Under the pieces are notes generated by a model. The model saw only the letters and a program-made list of their open reading frames with translations, searched no databases and was not told the origin of the DNA. DNA of 64,000 nucleotides from the NCBI GenBank assembly GCA_003117195.1, contig BDSI01000041.1, positions 447,501-511,500 of the forward strand, given 5' to 3'. Within the stretch, counting starts at the first letter, position 1; each line of letters starts with the position of its first letter. Source of the stretch: Eudorina sp. 2006-703-Eu-15 (Eukaryota; Chlorophyta; Chlorophyceae; Chlamydomonadales; Volvocaceae). Below are positions 1-11,094 of the stretch, piece by piece. Both the position numbers and the translations under genes were made by a program.

Positions 1-3000
1 ATTAAGTCATAACATCATACTCCCTTACCCGTATTCCGCCAACCTTGTGATGTGAACGTTATAGCATCGGACATTACCAACGACGGTTACACCCATCTGC
101 CATCTGTTTACAGTGATGCCAACCACCAATTACTATTATACTCCTCTATACACAGTGCGACCCCAATGTGTTACACTGATTGCAACCACCAATCAGATCG
201 CCACATACCCATAAACGCTCCGTTTTTGCCCAAATAAAATCTGACATTCCTCTCACCTCCAAATGGACGTTGAGATGATGTGCAACCGCTCACGTCACTT
301 AGCACCTACCACAGCAGGACGACAGCATAACACAGGCGTTACTCGTCAGTCACAATAGTTGGAGAATAGTCATGTCATGCAGCCTTCACAAATTAATTCA
401 TAACATTATATTCCCTTACCCGTTTCCTACCAAATGTATTTGTGCCATCTGTGTTAACTGCACAATACAGTGCTAAACAATCATATCAGCCCGCACGACC
501 CTATAACAATGGGCGCGACTAACGGTGAACAGCCGAGTGCCTCTGCTTAAACTGAATACCTTAACAAAATAAATCACGGCGTATCCATATATATTCCGTT
601 TGAATTGATTCAAAATCGAACTGTTGCGATGCAATGCATACTGAACAGTTATATTATGTCCTGGGTACGGACAACCTCACGACGTGAACGTTATAGCATT
701 GGACACGACCAACAACGGTTACACCCGCCTGCTTTCTTCTTACACTGATTGCAACCACCAAATAAATCGCCACATACCCATAAACGCTCCGTTTTTGCCC
801 AAATAAAATCTGACATTCCTCTCACCTCCAAATAAATGGACGTTGAGATGATGTGCAACCGCTCACGTCACTTAACACCTACCACAGGAAGAGGACAGCA
901 TAACACAGGCGTTACTCGTCAGTTACAATAGTTGGAGAATAGTCATGTCATGCAGCCTTCACAAATTAATTCATAACATTATATTCCCTTACCCGTTTTC
1001 TACCAAATTTATTTGTGGCGCCTGTGTAAACTGCACACTACAGTGCTAAACAATTATATGGGCCCGCACGACCCTATAACGTGACCCTATAACAATGGGC
1101 GCGACTAACGGTGAACAGTCGAGTGCCTCTGCTTAAACTGAATACCTTAACAAAATAGATCACGGCGTATCCATATATATTCCGTTTGAATTGATCCAAA
1201 ATCGAACTGTTGCGATGCAATGCATACTGAACAGTTATATTATGTCCTGGGTACGGACAACCTCACGACGTGAACGTTATAGCATTGGACACGACCAACA
1301 ACGGTTACACCCGCCTGCTTTCTTCTTACACTGATTGCAACCACCAAATAAATCGCCACATACCCATAAACGCTCCGTTTTTGCCCAAATAAAATCTGAC
1401 ATTCCTCTCACCTCCAAATGGACGTTGAGATGATGTGCAACCGCTCACGTCACTTAACACCTACCACAGGAAGAGGACAGCATAACACAGGCGTTACTCG
1501 TCAGTTACAATAGTTGGAGAATAGTCATGTCATGCAGCCTTCACAAATTAATTCATAACATTATATTCCCTTACCCGTTTTCTACCAAATTTATTTGTGG
1601 CGCCTGTGTAAACTGCACACTACAGTGCTAAACAATTATATGGGCCCGCACGACCCTATAACGTGACCCTATAACAATGGGCGCGACTAACGGTGAACAG
1701 TCGAGTGCCTCTGCTTAAACTGAATACCTTAACAAAATAGATCACGGCGTATCCATATATATTCCGTTTGAATTGATCCAAAATCGAACTGTTGCGATGC
1801 AATGCATACTGAACAGTTATATTATGTCCTGGGTACGGACAACCTCGCGACGTGAACGTTACAGCATCGGACACGACAAATAACGGTTACACCCGCCTGC
1901 TTTCTTCTTACACTGATTGCAACCACCAATTAAATCGCCACATACCCATAAATGCTCCGTTTCTGCCCAAATAAAATCTGACATTCCTCTCACCTCCAAA
2001 TGCACGTTGAGATGATGTGCAACCGCTCACGTCACTTAGCACCTACCACAGCAGGACGACAGCATAACACAGGCGTTACTCGTCAGTTACAATAGTTGGA
2101 GAATAGTCATGTCATGCAGCCTTCACAAATTAATTCATAACATTATATTCCCTTACCCGTTTCCTACCAAATGTATTTGTGCCATCTGTGTTAACTGCAC
2201 AATACAGTGCTAAACAATCATATCAGCCCGCACGACCCTATAACAATGGGCGCGACTAACGGTGAACAGCCGAGTGCCTCTGCTTAAACTGAATACCTTA
2301 ACAAAATAAATCACGGCGTATCCATATATATTCCGTTTGAATTGATCCAAAATCGAACTGTTGCGATGCAATGCATACTGAACAGTTATATTATGTCCTG
2401 GGTACGGACAACCTCACGACGTGAACGTTATAGCATTGGACACGACCAACAACGGTTACACCCGCCTGCTTTCTTCTTACACTGATTGCAACCACCAAAT
2501 AAATCGCCACATACCCATAAATGCTCCGTTTTTGCCCAAATAAAATCTGACATTCCTCTCACCTCCAAATGGACGTTGAGATGATGTGCAACCGCTCACG
2601 TCACTTAACACCTACCACAGGAAGAGGACAGCATAACACAGGCGTTACTCGTCAGTTACAATAGTTGGAGAATAGTCATGTCATGCAGCCTTCACAAATT
2701 AATTCATAACATTATATTCCCTTACCCGTTTTCTACCAAATTTATTTGTGGCGCCTGTGTAAACTGCACACTACAGTGCTAAACAATTATATGGGCCCGC
2801 ACGACCCTATAACGTGACCCTATAACAATGGGCGCGACTAACGGTGAACAGTCGAGTGCCTCTGCTTAAACTGAATACCTTAACAAAATAGATCACGGCG
2901 TATCCATATATATTCCGTTTGAATTGATCCAAAATCGAACTGTTGCGATGCAATGCATACTGAACAGTTATATTATGTCCTGGGTACGGACAACCTCACG

Positions 3001-3046
3001 ACGTGAACGTTATAGCATTGGACACGACCAACAACGGTTACACCCG
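1..3046. repeat. Subtelomere-like satellite array, 569-586 bp unit
   Basis: Five successive starts of the same unit can be placed on the motif ctgacattcctctcacctcc at 241, 810, 1396, 1978 and 2547, giving periods of 569, 586, 582 and 569 bp. Two subtypes alternate. The units starting at 241 and 1978 carry gcaggacgacagc; those starting at 810, 1396 and 2547 carry aggaagaggacagc and a duplicated accctataac segment. The array is more AT-rich than the LINEs that interrupt it, and its short ORFs are not conserved as proteins. It is the target into which the first LINEs inserted. Confidence 0.93.
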
Positions 3047-3067
3047 GGTTACACCCGGGTTACACCC

Positions 3068-4814
3068 AGCAACCGGGCCAAGGCCCTGGTGTGGCGGCTG
3101 CACCATGCACGGCTCCCGTGCGGCCTGTACCTAGCAACCAAAGGCCGGCCAGACCGCGCCGCCTGCAGCCACCCACCCTGCCAACAGCCACAGCAGCAGC
3201 CACAGCAGCAGCCACAGCAGCAGCAGCCACGGCGATGGCGGCCAGAACCGTGCCTGGACAGCTTGACCCACATCTTTGTGGCCTGCCCGGCGTACCAGGG
3301 TGCTCGTGAGTGGCTGGTGGCTCTCTGGGGGGCCATCACCGGGGGCCCGGCCCCCAATGATGAGCGTTGAACTGCTGCTGGGAGACTGGGCCGCCGCCTG
3401 GGGCCAGTACCCAACCAGCCCGGGCCTGCAAACCCTCTGGACCGCCCTTCGGGCCACCTGGCTGTGGGCCGTCTGGTGCCACCACCAAGCTGCTGACACC
3501 GAGCCCTGCCCCTCCGAAGCGGTCGTCACCCAGGTGGTCAGCGAGCTCCAACGGCTCATGTGGGCGCATTTCCGGATGGCAGCGTTGCCCGACGACACCA
3601 TGGCTGGGTTGCCACTCTCACACATCACCGCCCAGCTGAAGACAGCTCCGCTGGACGCCTTCGAAGCCTCATGGGCGCATGAAGGTGTCCTGTGCTCTGT
3701 CGAGCGTGCCGAAGGGCAGGCGCCCAGGCTGCGGGTCCATCTGTCCCTGGCCCACCCTGTGCCAGCCCCACAGGCCGACGCCGCAGTAATGTCAGATTAG
3801 TTTCCGCTCGCAGCTACAGCTACAGCATCAGCTCAGCCCAGCTCAGGGGGGTTTGTTGTGTGAGCAGTTTCCGGTTTGTGTAGGGCAGTAGTGAAAGGGG
3901 GTTTCAGTTCGGCTTTGTGGGGGGGCCTCGAGGGTGCTGGGGTCTAGGGGGGCCAGTGTTGTAGGGGTGAGGGCCTCCAGTGTTGGGTTGGCGAGGGAGG
4001 GGTGTGCCTGCTTGCTGCGCCCCGCAGGGTACCAGCCCTGGACGTTTCCCTTGCTCGTGGCGTGCTCGTGCTCTGCCGGGCCGGCGTCTGTTGGCGTGGC
4101 TGGCAGAGCGGCGCCCTGTTGTGCGGCCCTGCGGTGTGCTCGTGCTTGAGACCCTACCGCGCGGCACCCGGGTTCGGCCGTGACGTGCTTGGCGCCTTGG
4201 TGTGCTCGTGCCCTGGCCTCCTATGCCTTGGGCGGCACCTCGGTGCTTGTGGGTTCGTGCGAGCCTGGGGGGTCTGTTTCTTGGGGGTGGGGGGTTTGGG
4301 TTCCTTCTGTTGGGCGGTCTGGTGTGTCTCCTTCTGTTGGGCGTTCCGGTGTTCTCTGGGGCTGCTGCAGGTTGTTGCTTCCGTTGTTTGCTTTGTGTCT
4401 TCTGTGGCTGCTGCAGTTGGGTGTTGCCCTGCTTCTTTGGGTAGTGTTTGCCTCGTTGCTGTGTTCTGGTTTTGTAGCTGTTTTTCTTTTCTTTTTTTTG
4501 TTTTTTGTTGTTTGTTGGTGGGTGGGTCGTCTTTGGCCTTCTGTCTCGCCTGGTGGCCTGGAGTAGGAGGTGCGGCCTTGTTGTGCCGTTTTGCCGCTTT
4601 GGGAGCTTTTCTCTCCCTCTGCCGCCCTGTCCCTGTCCCCGTCCTGTCTGTGAGGTTGGCGTTGCTTGGTTCCCTTTCCTTCTGGTTGGTGTCTCTGGGG
4701 CTCGGTTGCGGTGTGGTGGTCTTTGCTTGCCGTCTGGCCTTCTTCCCGGCTTGCTGCTTGGTCTGCTTCCGTCCCTTTGTCCTTGTAACGTCCCTCTCAG
4801 AAAAAAAAAAAAAA
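3068..4814 (+). mobile_element. LINE copy 1, 5'-truncated, inserted in the satellite
   Basis: The element starts inside the ORF2 C-terminal zinc-finger region and ends in the family 3' end TTGTAACGTCCCTCTCAG plus 14 A (4801-4814). The satellite motif acacccg is present on both sides, so it is a target-site duplication. TGTAA lies about 14 bases upstream of the tail, matching the chlorophyte polyadenylation signal. The coding part reads to a TAG at 3798-3800, but a G-run frameshift near 3330-3360 splits it. From about 3801 to the tail is a 1 kb G/T-rich 3' UTR. Eleven bases of target are repeated three times at the 5' junction. Confidence 0.9.
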
Positions 4815-5340
4815 CACCCGCCTGCTTTCTTCTTACACTGATTGCAACCACCAAATAAATCGCCACATACCCATAAATGCTCCGTTTTTGCCCAAATAAA
4901 ATCTGACATTCCTCTCACCTCCAAATGGACGTTGAGATGATGTGCAACCGCTCACGTCACTTAACACCTACCACAGGAAGAGGACAGCATAACACAGGCG
5001 TTACTCGTCAGTTACAATAGTTGGAGAATAGTCATGTCATGCAGCCTTCACAAATTAATTCATAACATTATATTCCCTTACCCGTTTTCTACCAAATTTA
5101 TTTGTGGCGCCTGTGTAAACTGCACACTACAGTGCTAAACAATTATATGGGCCCGCACGACCCTATAACGTGACCCTATAACAATGGGCGCGACTAACGG
5201 TGAACAGTCGAGTGCCTCTGCTTAAACTGAATACCTTAACAAAATAGATCACGGCGTATCCATATATATTCCGTTTGAATTGATCCAAAATCGAACTGTT
5301 GCGATGCAATGCATACTGAACAGTTATATTATGTCCTGGG
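4815..5340. repeat. Satellite array, continuation after LINE copy 1
   Basis: The interrupted satellite unit resumes exactly where it was broken (cacccgcctgc) and a further unit start lies at 4903. It is the aggaagaggacagc subtype and is cut at gtcctggg by the next LINE. Confidence 0.92.
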
Positions 5341-6358
5341 TTTTTTTTTTTTTTTCTGAGAGGGACGTTACAAGGACAAAGGGACGGAAGCAGGCCAAGC
5401 AGCAAGCCGGGAAGAAGGCCAGACGGCAAGCAAAGACCACCACACCGCAACCGAGCCCCAGAGGCACCAACCAGAAGGAAAGGGAACCAAGCAACGCCAA
5501 CCTCACAGACAGGACGGGGACAGGGACAGGGCGGCAGAGGGAGAGAAAAGCTCCCAAAGCGGCAAAACGGCACAACAAGGCCGCACCTCCTACTCCAGGC
5601 CAACAGGCGAGACGGAAGGCCAAAGACGACCCACCCACCAACAAACAACAAAAAACAAAAAAAAGAAAAGAAAAACAGCTACAAAACCAGAACACAGCAA
5701 CGAGGCAAACACTACCCAAAGAAGCAGGGCAACACCCAACTGCAGCAGCCACAGAAGACACAAAGCAAACAACGGAAGCAACAACCTGCAGCAGCCCCAG
5801 AGAACACCGGAACTCCCAACAGAAGGAGACACACCAGACCGCCCAACAGAAGGAACCCAAACCCCCCACCCCCCAAAAACAGACCCCCCAGGCGCGCACG
5901 AACCCAAAAGCACCGAGGTGCCGCCCAAGGCACAGGAGGCCAGGGCACGAGCACACCAAGGCGCCAAGCACGTCACGGCCGAACCCGGGTGCCCTCAAGC
6001 ATGAGCACACCGCAGGGCCGCACAACAGGGCGCCGCTCTGCCAGCCACGCCAACAGACGCCGGCCCGGCAGAGCACGAGCACGCCACGAGCAACGGAAAC
6101 GTCCAGGGCTGGTACCCTGCGGGGCGCAGCAAGCAGGCACGCCCCTCCCTCGCCAACCCAACACTGGAGGCCCTCACCCCTACAACACTGGCACCCCTAG
6201 ACCCCAGCACCCTCGAGGCCCCCCCACAAAGCCGAACTGAAACCCCCTTTCACTTCTGCCCTACACAAACCGGAAACGGTTCACACAACAAACCCCCCTG
6301 AGCTGGGCTGAGCTGATGCTGATGCTGTAGCTGTAGCCGCGAGCTGAAACTAATCTGA

Positions 6359-8653
6359 CATGACTGCGGCGGCAGCCTGTGGGGCTGGCACAGGGTGGGC
6401 CAGGGACAGATGGACCCGCAGCCTGGGCGCCTGCCCTTCGGCACGCTCGACAGAGCACAGGACACCTTCATGCGCCCATGAGGCTTCGAAGGCGTCCAGC
6501 GGAGCTGTCTTCAGCTGGGCGGTGATGTGTGAGAGTGGCAACCCAGCCATGGTGTCGTCGGGCAACGCTGCCATCCGGAAATGCGCCCACATGAGCCGTT
6601 GGAGCTCGCTGACCACCTGGGTGACGACCGCTTCGGAGGGGCAGGGCTCGGTGTCAGCAGCTTGGTGGTGGCACCAGACGGCCCACAGCCAGGTGGCCCG
6701 AAGGGCGGTCCAGAGGGTTTGCAGGCCCGGGCTGGTTGGGTACTGGCCCCAGGCGGCGGCCCAGTCTCCCAGCAGCAGTTCAACGCTCATCATTGGGGGC
6801 CGGGCCCCCGGTGATGGCCCCCCAGAGAGCCACCAGCCACTCACGAGCACCCTTGTACGCCGGGCAGGCCACAAAGATGTGGGTCAAGCTGTCCATGCAC
6901 GGTTCTGGCCGCCATCGCCGCGGCTGCTGCTGCTGTGGCTGCTGCTGTGGCTGTTGGCAGGGTGGGTGGCTGCAGGCGGCGCGGTCCGGCCGGCCTTTGG
7001 TTGCGAGGTACAGGCCGCACGGGAGCCGTGCATGGTGCAGCCGCCACACCAGGGCCTTGGCCCGGTTGCTGGCCGGGCTGTCCCACAGCCGCTGCCAGGT
7101 CTTGTGCTTCTGGGCCGCCGTGGGTGCACCCAAGCCCGGCGGGTCTGGCGGTTCAGGCGGGTCAGGTGGGTCTGGCAGGTCAGGTGGGTCCGGCGGGGCG
7201 GGTGGGTCCACGGGGGCCAGCTGATCTGGTAGGTCCGGCGGGCTCCCTTGCAGCGGCCCTGCGGGGTGGTGGTTGATGAAGGTAGATGGCCCAGCTGTCG
7301 AGGGGCCTTCCCCTGGGTCCCCCCGGCTGTGAGGGCGCCGCTGAGTTGCCGGCAGCTGAGTGACACTGGCTGTGAACGGGGAGAGTGGGTTGCAACGTGG
7401 CCGCATCCAGGCTGCAGGCTGGACTGGGTGCATCCTGAACCAGCTGCTATGGCTGGGGGCCCGATTGGCTGCATGCTGCCGTCTCCATTCCTCCTCCAGG
7501 ACCGTGAGTGCACTGCGATTACCCGGGAGTGTAGGCCACGCAGCGGGCGTCAGGGGTCCTGGGCCGTGGTCTCCCAAAGTCAGGCGTGCAGCTGTGAGAC
7601 GGCGGCGGGTTTCGCAGACTGTGTAGTTTTTTTTTTTTTTTTTTTCTGAGAGGGACGTTACAAGGACAAAGGGACGGAAGCAGACCAAGCAGCAAGCCGG
7701 GAAGAAGGCCAGACGGCAAGCAAAGACCACCACACCGCAACCGAGCCCCAGAGGCACCAACCAGAAGGAAAGGGAACCAAGCAACGCCAACCTCACAGAC
7801 AGGACGGGGACAGGGACAGGGCGGCATGGCCATGACTGAGGGGGTGGCACTGCACCTCACTCCAGGGGCCCAGGAGCTGGTTCTCGGTTGGCCACAAGGC
7901 CGGCCGCTCAGCCGGTGGGGCAGCCTGGTACTCCAGCCGCTCCGCCAGGGACCAGAAGCGGCGCGGCTTTTTGCCTGGCAGGACACATGCCGCCAGCCAC
8001 ACTTCAGGGGCCGCTGGCCCGGCCGCTGTTGGTTCAGGGGTGACGAGGCGGCCGCTGGGCAGGGCAGCCAGTAGAGCTCCGGACGGGCTGCGGACCCAGT
8101 TGCTGTCCAGTGACACTTGCCAATTTGCTGCTTCAGGAAGTTCTGCGGTGAGGAGGCCACCTGGCAGGAGCTGGTGCCAGTCTGGAGGCACGGCGGCCAG
8201 CACAGCCTGCAGTTGGGGGTCACGCTGGGCCAGGGCTGGGGCTGCACGCAGGGCTGCCACGGTGCACGGTGCGTCGATGGGTCCGCCCTCAGGCATACCG
8301 GGGGGCTGGAATGGCTGTCCTGTCACTGGGTCCCGAAGGGCTGCATTGTAGTATAGCGGCTCATGCAGCAGCGCCCGCGCGTCAGTGCCCTCAGGGTAAG
8401 GCAGCCGGCAGGGCTGTGAGGCCCGGAAGGATGTCACCAGGCTGGCCAGGTACGGAGGCAGGTTTGCCGGTGGGTCCACCGTCCCATACACCCAACCCCA
8501 GCCGGCGGTCCCCCGGGGGGCCCAGTTAGCGAAGAGGGAGCGCATGATCAGCTTCCAGGGCTGCCGGCCTGGTTGGGCTAACTGCGCCAGGGTCTTGCCA
8601 TGCAGCGCTGCAAGGAAGGAGTCAAGGTCAATGTGGCCAACCCCGCCACACTC
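6359..8653 (-). pseudogene. LINE ORF2 C-terminal region (broken)
   Basis: Minus-strand reading gives the post-RT region of ORF2: a stretch ending in PSWKLIMRSLFANW-type sequence, a Pro/Asp-rich run (PPDPPDLPDPP), a zinc-finger-like segment (C-x3-C, then a Gln-rich run, then DSLTHIFVACP) and a final C-terminal domain (MMSVELLLGDW to AVMSD). The Cys/His spacing resembles the zf-RVT domain found after the RT in plant and algal LINEs; that assignment is from family knowledge. A LINE stub at 7628-7825 and a frameshift at the G/C run near 6795 make it non-functional. Confidence 0.75.
7628..7825 (-). mobile_element. LINE 3'-end stub, minus strand
   Basis: An 18-base poly(T) (7628-7645) is followed by about 180 bp of reverse-complement LINE 3' UTR, ending abruptly at gggcggca. 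The host LINE resumes with tggccatgactg but has lost about 20 bp relative to other copies (compare 14461-14486), so the insertion came with a small target deletion. Confidence 0.85.
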
Positions 8654-10110
8654 GGGGGGCCATCACCGGGGGGCCCGGCCCCCCAATGATGAGCGTTGAA
8701 CTGCTGCTGGGAGACTGGGCCGCCGCCTGGGGCCAGTACCCAACCAGCCCGGGCCTGCAAACCCTCTGGACCGCCCTTCGGGCCACCTGGCTGTGGGCCG
8801 TCTGGTGCCACCACCAAGCCGCTGACACCGAGCCCTGCCCCTCTGAAGCGGTCGTCACCCAGGTGGTCAGCGAGCTCCAACGGCTCATGTGGGCGCATTT
8901 CCGGATGGCAGCGTTGCCCGACGACACCATGGCTGGCTTGCCACTCTCACACATCACCGCCCAGCTGAAGACAGCTCCGCTGGACGCCTTCGAAGCCTCG
9001 TGGGCGCATGAAGGTGTCCTGTGCTCTGTCGAGCGTGCCGAAGGGCAGGCGCCCAGGCTGCGGGTCCAGCTGTCCCTGGCCCACCCTGTGCCAGCCCCAC
9101 AGGCTGCCGCCACAGTAATGTCAGAATAGTTTCAGCTCGCAGCTACAGCTACAGCATCAGCTCAGCCCAGCTCAGGGGGGTTTGTTGTGTGAGCCGTTTC
9201 CGGTTTGTGTAGGGCAGTAGTGAAAGGGGGTTTCAGTTCGGCTTTGTGTGGGGGCCTCGAGGGTGCTGGGGTCTAGGGGGGCCAGTGTTGTAGGGGTGAG
9301 GGCCTCCAGGGTTGGGTTGGCGAGGGAGGGGTGTGCCTGCTTGCTGCGCCCCGCAGGGTACCAGCCCTAGACGTTTCCCTTGCTCGTGGCGTGCTCGTGC
9401 TCTGCCGGGCCGGCGTCTGTTGGCGTGGCTGGTGGAGCGGCGCCCTGTTGTGCGGCCCTGCGGTGTGCTCGTGCTCGAGACCCTACCGAGCGGCACCCGG
9501 GTTCGGCCGTGACGTGCTTGGCGCCTTGGTGTGCTCGTGCCCTGGCCTCCTGTGCCTTGGGCGGCACCTCGTTGCTTTTGGGTTCGTGCGAGCCTGGGGG
9601 GTCTGTTTTTGGGGGGTGGGGGGTTGGGTTCCTTCGGTTGGGCGGTTGGGCCCTTCGGTGGGCAGGTTGTTGCTTCCGTTTGTTTGCTTTGTGTCTTCTG
9701 TGGCTGCTGCAGTTGGGTGTTGCCCTGCTTCTTTGGGTAGTGTTTGCCTCGTTGCTGTGTTCTGGTTTTGTAGCTGTTTTTCTTTTCTTTTTTTTTGTCT
9801 TTTGTTGTTTGTTGGTGGGTGGGTCGTCTTTGGCCTTCCGTCTCGCCTGTTGGCCTGGAGTAGGAGGTGCGGCCTTGTTGTGCCGTTTTGCCGCTTTGGG
9901 AGCTTTTCTCTCCCTCTGCCGCCCTGTCCCTGTCCCCGTCCTGTCTGTGAGGTTGGCGTTGCTTGGTTCCCTTTCCTTCTGGTTGGTGCCTCTGGGGCTC
10001 GGTTGCGGTGTGGTGGTCTTTGCTTGCCGTCTGGCCTTCTTCCCGGCTTGCTGCTTGGTCTGCTTCCGTCCCTTTGTCCTTGTAACGTCCCTCTCAGAAA
10101 AAAAAAAAAA
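8654..10110 (+). mobile_element. LINE copy 3, plus strand, inside LINE copy 2
   Basis: The copy begins at the G-rich stretch encoding the end of the zinc-finger region, reads through the ORF2 C-terminus to a TAG near 9129, then the full 3' UTR and poly(A) 10098-10110. The host motif actc is found on both sides, and the host LINE continues after it with ctcgtggtcttgg, so this is a clean nested insertion. Part of its 3' UTR is deleted relative to copy 1 near 9640-9665. Confidence 0.88.
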
Positions 10111-10365
10111 CTCGTGGTCTTGGTATGCCACCACTGGATCCGGCTTCAGCAGTGCACGACCATTGCACACCAGGGTAGCATCTTCAGGCAGCAACGACCA
10201 GGCTGTGAAGCCGTCGATGCACTTCCGCAGCGCTGCCAGCTGGGGTGGGGAGGGCTGGACAAAGGAGAAGTGGAAGGCAAGGGCATTGCCCAATACCTGC
10301 TTGGCCACGTGGACCCTGCCGACGAAGCTGAGGCCATGCCGCCGCCACACCTGCCCGACCGGTGA

Positions 10366-11091
10366 TGGGTACGGACAACCTCGCGACGTGAACGTTTTAG
10401 CATCGGACGCGACCAACGACGGTTACACCCGCCTGCTAACTACTTACACTGATTGCAACCACCAAATAAATCACCACAGACCCATAAATGCTCCGTTTTT
10501 GCCCAAATAAAATCTGACATTCCTCTCACCTCCAAATAAATGGACGTTGAGATGATGTGCAACCGCTCACGTCACTTAGCACCTACCACAGCAGGACGAC
10601 AGCATAACACAGGCGTTACTCGTTAGTTGCAATAGTTGGAGAATAGTCATGTCATGACAGCCTTCACAAATTAATTCACAACATTATATTCCCTTACCCG
10701 TTTTCTCCCAAATGTATTTGTGGCACCTGTGTAAACTGCACAATACAGTGCTAAACAATTATATGAGCCCGCACGACCCTATAACAATGGGCGCGACTAA
10801 CGGTGAACAGCCGAGTGCATCTGCTTAAACTGTTTACCTTAACAAAATCAATCACGGCGTATCCATATATATTCCGTTTGAATTGATTCAAAATCGAACT
10901 GCTGCGATGCAATGCATACTGAACAGTTATATTATGTCCTGGGTACGGACAACCTCGCGACGTGAACGTTACAGCATCGGACACGATAAATAACGGTTAC
11001 ACCCGCCTGCTTTCTTCTTACACTGATTGCAACCATCAATTAAATCGCCACATACCCATAAATGCTCCGTTTTTGCCCAAATAAAATCTGA
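10366..11091. repeat. Satellite array, third segment
   Basis: Satellite resumes at tgggtacggacaacc after LINE copy 2. It contains a further unit start near 10514 with the cctccaaataaatgg variant also seen in the unit at 810. It is a more diverged subtype (tgtttaccttaac instead of tgaataccttaac). It stops at aaataaaatctga, where another LINE is attached. Confidence 0.9.
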
Positions 11092-11094
11092 TCC

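Larger units (their letters stand above)
5341..10359 (-). mobile_element. LINE copy 2, minus strand, carrying two later LINE insertions
   Basis: The poly(T) at 5341-5355 followed by ctgagagggacgttacaagg is the reverse of the LINE 3' end. Reading leftward on the minus strand, the element has its 3' UTR (5356 to about 6355) and then ORF2 C-terminal sequence up to 8653, resuming at 10111-10359. A minus LINE stub (7628-7825) and a plus LINE (8654-10110) interrupt it. The satellite motif tggg flanks both ends. The element is 5'-truncated upstream of the sequence encoding NIGQVWRRHG. Confidence 0.88.

Noticed and set aside
1656..1874. Short minus frames repeated in each satellite unit
   Set aside because: They recur only because the unit repeats, differ between units by stops, and show no domain.
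3187..3235. CRISPR-like or coding CAG repeat as an independent feature
   Set aside because: It is the Gln-rich segment of the LINE ORF2; there are no spacers.
3131..3628. Antisense frames opposite the LINE ORF2 C-terminus
   Set aside because: Shadows of the GC-rich ORF2 sense frame, present wherever that region occurs.
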